Made by a program: the position numbers and the translations under genes
Shown: one piece after another, positions 8,251 through 15,484 of the stretch
Layout: each line of letters opens with the position of its first letter
How positions within the stretch are numbered: the stretch's first letter is position 1
Assembly (NCBI GenBank): GCA_012965455.1
Contig: DTSG01000460.1
Coordinates: 1-24,348, forward strand
Direction of reading: 5' to 3'
Length of the DNA: 24,348 bases
Source: Planctomycetaceae bacterium
GTDB taxonomy: Bacteria; Planctomycetota; Planctomycetia; Pirellulales; Pirellulaceae
The notes under the pieces: model-generated
Told to the model about the DNA's origin: nothing
Seen by the model: only the letters and a program-made list of their open reading frames with translations
The model's database searches: none

Positions 8251-9501
8251 ATGACGACCCATCAAATCAATCGCCGCTCTTGGCTGCAAACATCCGCTAC
8301 GGCGCTGACATCCGTAGCTGCCTGGAAATCACCTATCATTGCCAACGCAGCCGCCATGCGCACGAATGCCAAAGCATGTATCTTGCTGTGGATGGGTGGC
8401 GGACCTAGTCAGTTTGAAACGTTCAGTCCAAAACCGGACCATGCCAACGGTGGTGAAACCACGGTTACGAGTACTGCAGTTTCAGGGATTCAAATCAGTT
8501 CGCAATTACCAGCAACCGCAGCGGCAATGAAAGATCTCTGCCTGATCCGCTCCGTGCACGGCCCGGAAGGCAGCCATCCACGGGCATCTTACGTTTCCCA
8601 CACCGGGTATCTGCCGACTGCCAGCGTCAAGCACCCCACGATTGGTGCTCATGTGGTACAACACATCGGAGACCAAGAATCTGAACTCCCTTCGTTTGTA
8701 CATATTGGCCGCAGTCGCGGTGTTTTCTCTGCCGGACTCCTGGGAGTGGAATACGACCCATTTATTCTCAACTCTGCGAATCAAATGCCAGCCAACACGG
8801 AGTTGTCGACGTCGAAAGATCGCTATGTTCGCCGGTTAGGACTGTTAGAGAATCTTGAAGACGACGGATCGACAGAAGGCTCCAGACAATTTGTGAAGGC
8901 CAACCGCAATCTCTATGGAAAAGCATCCCGGCTCGTACTGAGCCCACAGATGAAGACCTTTGATATTACTCAAGAACGCAGCGACGTACGTTCTTCCTAT
9001 GGGGACGGCAACTTTGCCGCTGGCTGCTTGATGGCTCGTCGCTTGGTCGAAGCGGGCGTTACATTTATCGAAGTCGCCTCTTCAAATTGGGACACGCATT
9101 TTGACAATGCCTCGCGAACGAATACCTTGTGCCAAGAAGTCGATAAACCCTACGCACAATTACTCGCGGACTTAAAGCAAAGGGGACTTCTCGATACGAC
9201 GCTCGTAATTTGGATGGGAGAATTTGGTCGTACACCTCGAATTAATAGTCGAGCAGGGCGCGATCATTACCCGCGAGCATTTAATGTCGCTTTGGCGGGT
9301 GCTGGAGTGCAAGGCGGTCAGGTCATCGGTGCCACCGATGCCTCCGGAAATAACATTACGGATCAACCTGTTTCCGTAAACGACCTGTTGACAACTATCT
9401 ATGATGCACTGGGTATCGATTCTTTCCACGAGAACATCAGTCGTATCGGTCGTCCAATTCAAATCGTCGAAGATGGTGAAATCATCGATGGCGTGTTCTA
9501 G
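8251..9501 (+). CDS. DUF1501 family protein, Tat-exported, alkaline-phosphatase-superfamily-like
   Basis: 416 residues from ATG 8251. An earlier in-frame ATG at 8236 would add five residues, but GAGGT at 8238-8242 sits 8 bases before 8251 and decides for the later start. The N-terminus has a twin-arginine signal (NRRSWLQTSA followed by a hydrophobic stretch). Family features: LLWMGGGPSQFETFSPKP, the GPEGSHPRASY segment, the late GEFGRTPRIN motif with GRDHYPRAF, and the C-terminal DLLTTIYDALGID. DUF1501 is distantly related to sulfatases/alkaline phosphatases, but activity is unproven. It starts 72 bases after the DUF1549/DUF1553 gene and probably shares its transcript; a Tat route implies folding with a bound metal before export. 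Confidence 0.93.
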   Translation: MTTHQINRRSWLQTSATALTSVAAWKSPIIANAAAMRTNAKACILLWMGGGPSQFETFSPKPDHANGGETTVTSTAVSGIQISSQLPATAAAMKDLCLIRSVHGPEGSHPRASYVSHTGYLPTASVKHPTIGAHVVQHIGDQESELPSFVHIGRSRGVFSAGLLGVEYDPFILNSANQMPANTELSTSKDRYVRRLGLLENLEDDGSTEGSRQFVKANRNLYGKASRLVLSPQMKTFDITQERSDVRSSYGDGNFAAGCLMARRLVEAGVTFIEVASSNWDTHFDNASRTNTLCQEVDKPYAQLLADLKQRGLLDTTLVIWMGEFGRTPRINSRAGRDHYPRAFNVALAGAGVQGGQVIGATDASGNNITDQPVSVNDLLTTIYDALGIDSFHENISRIGRPIQIVEDGEIIDGVF

Positions 9502-9852
9502 CAGATTCTCTGTAAATTGAGACGATTGAGCGTCTGGGGAAAAAAGAATGAAAGATTCTAATTAATAGGGGTAGTCCCAACCGATGCTATGCCTATAATA
9601 CCGACGAGTGCTTAACCGAAGCATTCATCAAAAACAACGACACTTTTAACGTATAAAAATGATCAACTGCACAGCAAATTTCGCTTTCTTTTTTAGCTAC
9701 CCGTGGCAACGCGGGGCTGATAGGAATGCGTAGTTTATTCTGCAAGTTAACAAAGCGTTAACAGAAAAACAAAAAAAACATCCTAAAGCCCCGATGAAAA
9801 TAGTCATCGGGGCTTTTTTCGTCTACTTATAAAACAAGGAATTTGGTATCTC
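9502..9852 (+). promoter_or_regulatory. Gene-free leader upstream of DAHP synthase with structured RNA elements
   Basis: There is no convincing coding frame in these 351 bases. Going left to right: an AGACG/CGTCT inverted repeat (9520-9535); a perfect TATAAT (9594-9599) without a good -35; a 7-bp stem AGTGCTT/AAGCATT (9607-9613, 9619-9625, one G-U); a hairpin CCCGTG-GCAA-CGCGGG (9700-9715) with a GNRA tetraloop, extended by AGC/GCT (9695-9697, 9716-9718); a GTTAAC/GTTAAC inverted repeat (9746-9762); then the terminator at 9785-9819. The last elements could form the leader of the next gene or a stand-alone small RNA of about 210 nt. I cannot assign it to a known riboswitch class. Confidence 0.5.
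9785..9819 (+). terminator. Strong intrinsic terminator or attenuator before aroF
   Basis: A 13-bp perfect stem (arm AAAGCCCCGATGA at 9785-9797, loop AAATAG, second arm at 9804-9816) runs into six T residues (9814-9819). It lies 33 bases before the ATG at 9853, far (about 280 bases) from the DUF1501 stop, so it is either the end of a leader or small RNA, or a late terminator for the upstream operon. The A-rich stretch on its left could let it also work on the minus strand. Confidence 0.85.
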
Positions 9853-10968
9853 ATGACTATATCAGAAATACTGCTTGAAGCAGAATTCAAAACTCCGGTC
9901 GTCAGAGTGCAAAAAACAGTAACTAAGCACCTTAACAAGGGAAGTGTAGAAGGCATGATTGTTGTAATGAAAAGTGGCGCTACAGCCGAAGAAATCTCCG
10001 CAATGGCTCTACGAGTTGAATCTCTAGGGTTGAAAGCTCACATTATCAAGGGAACCGAACGAACGGTGATTGCCGCCGTCGGTGAAAAGCGGGAAACCAC
10101 CAAAGAGGCGTTAGCAGCGGGGGCAGGTGTGGCTGAGATTCTACCAATCCTAGCGCCGTATAAGGTTGCCAGTAAAGAAGTTAAACCTGAGCCGACGATC
10201 ATTACAGCGGGCAGCCTCGTTGTTGGCGGTAACGCGGTTGGCATGATCGGTGGCCCCTGTAGTGTCGAATCTGAAGAGCAGCTGATGGAGGCGGCTCGAG
10301 CGGTGAAGGCAGCGGGCGGAACTGGCTTACGCGGCGGAGCGTTTAAACCTCGCACCAGCCCCTACAGTTTTCAAGGCATGAAAGAAGAGGGGCTAAAAAT
10401 ATTAGCAAATGCTCGTGAAGAAACAGGTCTAGCCGTCGTGACGGAAGTCTTGGCGACTGAAGATGTTGATTTGGTTGCGTCGTATGCGGATGTTTTGCAG
10501 ATTGGTGCACGTAATATGCAAAACTATCGTTTGCTAGAAGCCGTTGGTAATACCGAATGTGCCGTCATGCTTAAACGTGGTGCCTCAGCGACGATGGATG
10601 AGTTCCTGTTAGCTGCGGAATACATCATGAACGAAGGTAACGCACGAGTGATGTTGTGTGAACGAGGTATTCGCACGTTTGAATCGCACACTCGCTTTAC
10701 ACTACCGCTGGCCTCAGTAACCTACCTCAAAGACAAGACACATTTACCGATCGTGATAGATCCCAGTCACGGCACGGGTCATGCATACTTGGTACCTGAT
10801 ATGGCGGTCGCTGCGGTAGCCATCGGAGCGGATGCGTTGATCATTGAAATGCACCCTCGTCCCGAAGAAGCGATGAGCGACGGGTATCAATCCCTGACAC
10901 CAGAGCAATTCCAAGACACCATGGACCGCTGCCGGACCATCGCCAACGCCATCGGCAAGCAAATGTAG
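9853..10968 (+). CDS. aroF: 3-deoxy-7-phosphoheptulonate (DAHP) synthase, type I beta
   Basis: Condenses phosphoenolpyruvate and erythrose 4-phosphate, the first shikimate-pathway step. 371 residues from ATG 9853. The usual family N-terminus corresponds to MIVVMKSGATAEEI at residue 35 (ATG 9955), so the first 34 residues are either an extension or a misread start; neither ATG has a well-spaced ribosome site (AAGGA is 12 bases before 9853). Residues 35-105 are the ferredoxin-like regulatory domain of the Thermotoga-type enzyme. The barrel shows GGPCSVES, GLRGGAFKPRTSPYSFQG, QIGARNMQNY, LKRG and VIDPSHGTGH. No chorismate mutase domain is fused, unlike the Bacillus enzyme. It is preceded by a terminator-bearing leader and converges on the enolase-like gene. 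Confidence 0.95.
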   Translation: MTISEILLEAEFKTPVVRVQKTVTKHLNKGSVEGMIVVMKSGATAEEISAMALRVESLGLKAHIIKGTERTVIAAVGEKRETTKEALAAGAGVAEILPILAPYKVASKEVKPEPTIITAGSLVVGGNAVGMIGGPCSVESEEQLMEAARAVKAAGGTGLRGGAFKPRTSPYSFQGMKEEGLKILANAREETGLAVVTEVLATEDVDLVASYADVLQIGARNMQNYRLLEAVGNTECAVMLKRGASATMDEFLLAAEYIMNEGNARVMLCERGIRTFESHTRFTLPLASVTYLKDKTHLPIVIDPSHGTGHAYLVPDMAVAAVAIGADALIIEMHPRPEEAMSDGYQSLTPEQFQDTMDRCRTIANAIGKQM

Positions 10969-11003
10969 AGGGGTGACGGGGCAGTTACCTCACCACACTG
11001 TTT

Positions 11004-12314
11004 TCATCCGTCATTCCCAAATGCGGGTACCGTCTCTGCCAAGCGTAGGAGCTGATTGTATTTAGCCAAGCGTTCACTGCGGACGATTGAACCGATTTTG
11101 ATTTGGTCGCCCGCGGCTGCGGTGGCAAAGTCTGCCAACGTATCGTCTTCGGTTTCACCACTGCGCGCCGACACCACCAATTTCATCCCCGCCCCCCGCG
11201 CCACCGCCATCGTTTCAATCGTCTCACTTAGCGTCCCAATCTGGTTCACCTTGACCAACACACTGTTCGCCGCACCGCACTCAATCCCCTTCCGCACGCG
11301 CTTCGCATTGGTCGTAAACAAATCGTCACCCACAACCATAATGCGATCACCTAACCGCGAATTTAATAGTTGCCAGCCCTCCCAATCCTCTTCGGCCAAT
11401 CCATCCTCGATACTAATAATGGGAAACGTCTCCACCCAATCCTCAAGCATGTCAATCATTTTAACGCTCGATAGAATCCGCCCGCCGGCGGCTTGCAAAT
11501 GATACATCCCGTCGCGGTAAAAATGCGTTGCGGCTACATCCAACGTTATCGCGACTTGTTCACCGGGAATCAGCCCGGCTTCTTCAATTGCCTGAGCAAC
11601 GATTGCCACCGCATCTCGATTGTTCGTTAACTTAGGGCCATAGCCACCCTCATCGCCAACCAAGAATCCCTCATACCCGCGTGCTGTCAACAACTGCCCT
11701 AAACATTTATAAACTCTCACGATCCACTCTAGGCAGGTTGCATAATCCGTCGCACCAACAGGGGCAATCAGCACATCTTGAAAATCTAAATTCCCACCGG
11801 CGTGTAATCCTCCGGAAATCATGTTTGTCTGCGGCAGCGGAATTCGCGGAGCCGGAAACAGATCCGGGGAAAATCCAAGGTCGACCGTTTGCTCAACAAT
11901 GACACGGTGCAAGTGCTGATAAAGTGGTAGCCCCTGCGCTGCTGCCGCGGCACGCGCCGTGGCTTGCGATACTGCGATCATGGCATTACCACCAAGGTTG
12001 CTTTTTTGCTCCGTGCCATCTAACGCCAACATCTGACCATCAACGGATTTTTGGTCAGCAGCGTCCATGCCGCACAGCGCCGCACTTATCAATCCATCAA
12101 TATTCTCAACCGCCTGCAATACCCCGAGGCCACCATAACGGCTCGCATCACCGTCGCGTAATTCCAGCGCCTCAGCAGTCCCGGTAGAAGCACCGGAAGG
12201 AGCAATCGCTCTGCCCACCACTCCGGAGGCTACATGTACTTCCGCTTCCACGGTTGGCCGGCCGCGACTATCAAGAACCTCTCGACCAACCACTCTTACT
12301 ATTGAACTCGACAT
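11004..12314 (-). CDS. Divergent enolase (phosphopyruvate hydratase-like)
   Basis: 436 residues from the ATG at 12314, which gives the canonical start MSSSIVRVVGREVLDSRG and has AGGAG 13 bases upstream; another ATG at 12341 adds nine residues. Full-length enolase fold: SGASTG loop (40-45), His171, Glu222 in GDEGGYGP, metal ligands Asp259, Glu303 (SIEDGLAEEDW) and Asp330 (GDD), catalytic lysines Lys355 (VKVNQIGT) and Lys406 (IKIGS). Two strongly conserved positions differ: the FQE glutamate (yeast Glu168) is Asp180, and the SHRSGE histidine (yeast His373) is Ala383. It may therefore be a slow enolase or act on another phospho-acid. It lies 65 bases behind an APH-fold kinase gene on the same strand. 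I withhold the symbol eno for this reason. Confidence 0.92.
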   Translation of the reverse strand: MSSSIVRVVGREVLDSRGRPTVEAEVHVASGVVGRAIAPSGASTGTAEALELRDGDASRYGGLGVLQAVENIDGLISAALCGMDAADQKSVDGQMLALDGTEQKSNLGGNAMIAVSQATARAAAAAQGLPLYQHLHRVIVEQTVDLGFSPDLFPAPRIPLPQTNMISGGLHAGGNLDFQDVLIAPVGATDYATCLEWIVRVYKCLGQLLTARGYEGFLVGDEGGYGPKLTNNRDAVAIVAQAIEEAGLIPGEQVAITLDVAATHFYRDGMYHLQAAGGRILSSVKMIDMLEDWVETFPIISIEDGLAEEDWEGWQLLNSRLGDRIMVVGDDLFTTNAKRVRKGIECGAANSVLVKVNQIGTLSETIETMAVARGAGMKLVVSARSGETEDDTLADFATAAAGDQIKIGSIVRSERLAKYNQLLRLAETVPAFGNDG

Positions 12315-12379
12315 AAAAACACAATCGCTCCTGTAATTCATTAACCTAACGAACTATCAATCATCTAAGAAAACACCAC

Positions 12380-13426
12380 TCAAACAGTCGCTGGATCCCA
12401 GACATTTTCAACACGCTCCACACCGTCAAGCAATAGACGCTTGCCCAGCAGCCTCACACTTTCCTGATGCGCGGGATCTGACAAATACTCCACCGGACTT
12501 TTTCCATCCACTCTAGCTACCAAGCAAGCACCAAGGTTGGTGCAACCACGACGCTCAATTTCCGCTACCACTGCTGCGCCAACTCGCGGCAGCAGCACTC
12601 GCTGATACTCTTCAATAAAAACCTGTACCATCTTGGCATATTGCACAGCCAGCGACGAATCACGAATCGACTTAATAACTAGATGCGTCAGGAAGAATCC
12701 CAAATCAAAGGCCGGGTCGCCGAAATGACCAACTTCAAAATCCAACAGCATTAAGCGGGTAACATCGGTATCGTCCACCAACATATTCTTAGGGCTAAAA
12801 TCTCCATGTACCAGACATTGTCGATGACCTCTCAGATCGGACACCAAACCATCGATCGCAGGTTGCAGTGCAGGGTGAACTCGAGCAATTTGTCGATAAT
12901 ATGGATCGACTCGCAATTCTTCGAAAAACCCTTGGTCTCCAACTTGTTCTGCTATTTCCGAATCTTCCCACGAACCGCTATGTAGTGTCCCGAGCAACCA
13001 ACCAACGCTTTTAAATATTTCAGCGTCGAGTTCCCCAGCAAGCAAGTCCTGCTTCCATTCTCTAGCATTGCCTTGCATCGCAGTCATTGCGTAAACAAAA
13101 TTCTCGCGATCTTCAAAAAGTATTTCTGGCACAACGCTTTGGCAGGGCAGCGCATTCGCTTTATCAGCCAACATCCGGTTACTGATTTGTAGCACATCCA
13201 TTTCCCGCAGCACACGCGTCACGCTGCAAAACCATGGCTGCTCGACGGCCAGTTGTTCCCGCGCCTGCTTCAGGACCCAAGGCTCTCTGTCGCCAGAAAA
13301 TACTACTAACAACACACGATTTGAGACGCCGCCGAGTAACTGCCGAACCTGCACGTCACTCTCGCTCGCAATAACGTCTTGGTCGACTAAATATTGCCCA
13401 ACCGTATCAACTTCTAGAATAAACAT
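12380..13426 (-). CDS. APH-fold small-molecule kinase (methylthioribose-kinase-like phosphotransferase)
   Basis: 348 residues, cytoplasmic. ATP site: LLGGVSNRVLLV (about 30-41) and Lys53 in WVLKQAREQLAV. Catalytic loop CLVHGDFSPKNMLV (Asp209, Asn214) and metal-binding LLDFEVG (Asp229), followed by the family's GDPAFDLGFFLTH. The segment KQAREQLAVEQPWFCSVTRV resembles the corresponding part of 5-methylthioribose kinases more than aminoglycoside kinases. Substrate is unknown; antibiotic resistance is not implied. It sits upstream of the altered enolase with a 65-base gap, suggesting that the two act on the same compound (inference). A weak GTGAGA precedes the ATG. Confidence 0.85.
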   Translation of the reverse strand: MFILEVDTVGQYLVDQDVIASESDVQVRQLLGGVSNRVLLVVFSGDREPWVLKQAREQLAVEQPWFCSVTRVLREMDVLQISNRMLADKANALPCQSVVPEILFEDRENFVYAMTAMQGNAREWKQDLLAGELDAEIFKSVGWLLGTLHSGSWEDSEIAEQVGDQGFFEELRVDPYYRQIARVHPALQPAIDGLVSDLRGHRQCLVHGDFSPKNMLVDDTDVTRLMLLDFEVGHFGDPAFDLGFFLTHLVIKSIRDSSLAVQYAKMVQVFIEEYQRVLLPRVGAAVVAEIERRGCTNLGACLVARVDGKSPVEYLSDPAHQESVRLLGKRLLLDGVERVENVWDPATV

Positions 13427-13513
13427 GATCTCACAATGAACTCTGACGCCTAATGGTTGACAGAAATTTTAGCCGACGATTCTTAACTTCAGACAAATTT
13501 AGGGGCGGGTCGT

Positions 13514-15391
13514 TTACCCTTTCCACCAAATATCCGCCACTTTATTTGGGGTGTCGCCATAAGTCGCTGCAAAGGCTACATCAAACTTAGCACCATTTTG
13601 CAATGCCTTTGTTAAAGCGCTAAACCGCTGCGGATTCTTCATAAGAAAATCGACATAGCTGTAGGCAATAAGCGACGCATCTTCACCGCCTAATTTACCG
13701 GTGATGAAGTCATCAGGCTTCGTCATCTTCGCCGCGGCGGACGCGACGTTTTTCTTCCAGTCTTGAATGCGAGTATCCGCTTTTACGACACGAGCCGCGA
13801 TCACGCGGGCCATGCCATTGGAAAACCAGCGTGGCACAACCCCCAGCGACTGCGCATAAATCCCAGCAATTTGCTCGGCCACGATGCCATCAATAACATC
13901 TTCGCCTCGAGGAACCAGCAAGGCTCCGTAGGCATCGATAATATCATAGCGAAAATGTCCCCGCCATTCTCTTGGCAACGGTCGCTTCTCGACCATCTGG
14001 CCAAATTCACTGTAGTCATAGCGTTGGTTGAAAAAGAACAAGGAAATACGACCTTTGATCAATGGCTTACTTTTGGAAACCTTCAAGGCCACTTGCACCT
14101 TCCCCATCACCGCTTCGGCCTGTTCACCAAACTTCTTTAATTGCGATTCAGTCAACGATCCGATTATATAAAAATTATCGGTTTCAACGGATTGGCTGTT
14201 GATACCCGACATACTCAGCTTCCAGTTATTTTGGGCGATTTCTACCCGCTCGGCCGCCAATTCCTCGTGCGTGTACTTTTCGGTACGAGCGATTGCCACA
14301 ACTCGACCTAAACTTTGGTCAAACGACAAGCCATCAAATGTCGCACCTTCGGTAATCCATTTTGAAATCAACTCCATTTGCGCGTCATCAAATGGGTCAC
14401 CGTTGGCCGGCATCCGTTGACCTCCGCCTGTCCCTAAGAGTTTCTTGATGATGTAGCTCTCAGCCGGATTGCCAGGTAATACCGATGGCCCATTGTCACC
14501 ACCTCGCAGCATGCCCGCAAACGTCGTTAGATTAAAGCGGCCACTTGGACGACGCCCAAGTCCATGACAGCTTGCACAATTTGCGAACAGCAGAGGCGCT
14601 ATATCATTTTTAAAACTTACCGTCTCGTTGCCTTGAGAAAACTCTGGTTTAACAACTGGCAGATCGCCAACGCTCGCATCCGGATTCAATTCCGCTAAAT
14701 TTTTCTTCTTATCATCACCATCAAATTCAGCGCCGTCGGTTATCCACTTTTTCAACACGTCCAACTCAATCGCGGTGACAGACAACCCACCACGCGGCAT
14801 ATCTCCCTCTTCGATGACCTCAATGATTCTGCTACCAATTGCATCTTTCGGAAAAATAACGACGCCAGCGGCTGGTCCTTTCATCAGGGCATCAAAGTCC
14901 GCCATGCTAAACATCCCCCGCGCGTTGCGAATATGGCAATTACCGCATTTGGCCATTAAGATCGGCACGATATGGTTCACGAAACTAATCTTGCCATCAG
15001 GCACTTTGGTTAACATTCCCTTAGCTGGCGGCGGCAGGGGCTTAGCAATCATCGGTTGTTTAAGTTCCGGTAGGCTTACGCCTTCGAGTTCCAACAGCGC
15101 ATGCGCTTTTTTCAATGAATTGAAGACTTTGGAAAACAGAAACAGCGTCTGCTCAGTAGGTTCCTTCATCGCTTCATCAAATTTTTTCTGAACTTCAATA
15201 ACGACATCAGCCGATTCATCAAACTTGCCTTGAGCAAATAGATTGCCCGCTTTTTTAACAGCCGTCCGTAGTTCCAATTCAACCTTGCGTTGCTGTGGGG
15301 TGACTTGCGCCATTACCGCCGTACTGGCTGTACTCCAAATCGCGACAACGGCAAGCAGCAGCAAAAGATATTTTCGAGTTAGTTGAATCAT
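13514..15391 (-). CDS. Exported protein with two planctomycete c-type heme motifs and a degenerate gluzincin-like C-terminus
   Basis: 625 residues. Signal peptide 1-28 (RKYLLLLLAVVAIWS, cut near VMA-QV). Residues 31-110 are helical and Lys/Glu-rich. Two PSCyt1-like domains follow: CGNCH (149-153) with the distal MPRGG (198-202), and CASCH (272-276) with RMPANG (326-331); each ends in a 'KWITxGAxFDG' segment, showing a duplication. Residues about 405-625 resemble peptidase-MA/DUF1570-type gluzincin domains (RWFSNGMARVIAARV where those have 'P-x-W-L-x-E-G-x-A'), but the expected HExxH is AEQIAG (505-510) and the downstream glutamate is Asn525, so it should not be catalytic. Probably a periplasmic redox or binding protein. 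Confidence 0.85.
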   Translation of the reverse strand: MIQLTRKYLLLLLAVVAIWSTASTAVMAQVTPQQRKVELELRTAVKKAGNLFAQGKFDESADVVIEVQKKFDEAMKEPTEQTLFLFSKVFNSLKKAHALLELEGVSLPELKQPMIAKPLPPPAKGMLTKVPDGKISFVNHIVPILMAKCGNCHIRNARGMFSMADFDALMKGPAAGVVIFPKDAIGSRIIEVIEEGDMPRGGLSVTAIELDVLKKWITDGAEFDGDDKKKNLAELNPDASVGDLPVVKPEFSQGNETVSFKNDIAPLLFANCASCHGLGRRPSGRFNLTTFAGMLRGGDNGPSVLPGNPAESYIIKKLLGTGGGQRMPANGDPFDDAQMELISKWITEGATFDGLSFDQSLGRVVAIARTEKYTHEELAAERVEIAQNNWKLSMSGINSQSVETDNFYIIGSLTESQLKKFGEQAEAVMGKVQVALKVSKSKPLIKGRISLFFFNQRYDYSEFGQMVEKRPLPREWRGHFRYDIIDAYGALLVPRGEDVIDGIVAEQIAGIYAQSLGVVPRWFSNGMARVIAARVVKADTRIQDWKKNVASAAAKMTKPDDFITGKLGGEDASLIAYSYVDFLMKNPQRFSALTKALQNGAKFDVAFAATYGDTPNKVADIWWKG

Positions 15392-15484
15392 GTTGGAATC
15401 CTGTAAATTATTTCCTAGTTGGTGGTTGTCGATTTTTCGTTTGCCTAGTGAGTAATATTATCAAGGTTGTTGAATTTGTTGCAT

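Noticed and set aside
8251..9501. Sulfatase
   Set aside because: No C/S-x-P-x-R formylglycine motif; the sequence fits DUF1501.
10970..11000. Bidirectional terminator between the converging aroF and enolase genes
   Set aside because: A GAGG..TGAC/GTTACCTC stem can be drawn only with a bulge and a wobble, and there is no T tract.
12380..13426. Aminoglycoside-resistance gene
   Set aside because: The APH fold is shared by many metabolic kinases; sequence details and operon context point to metabolism.
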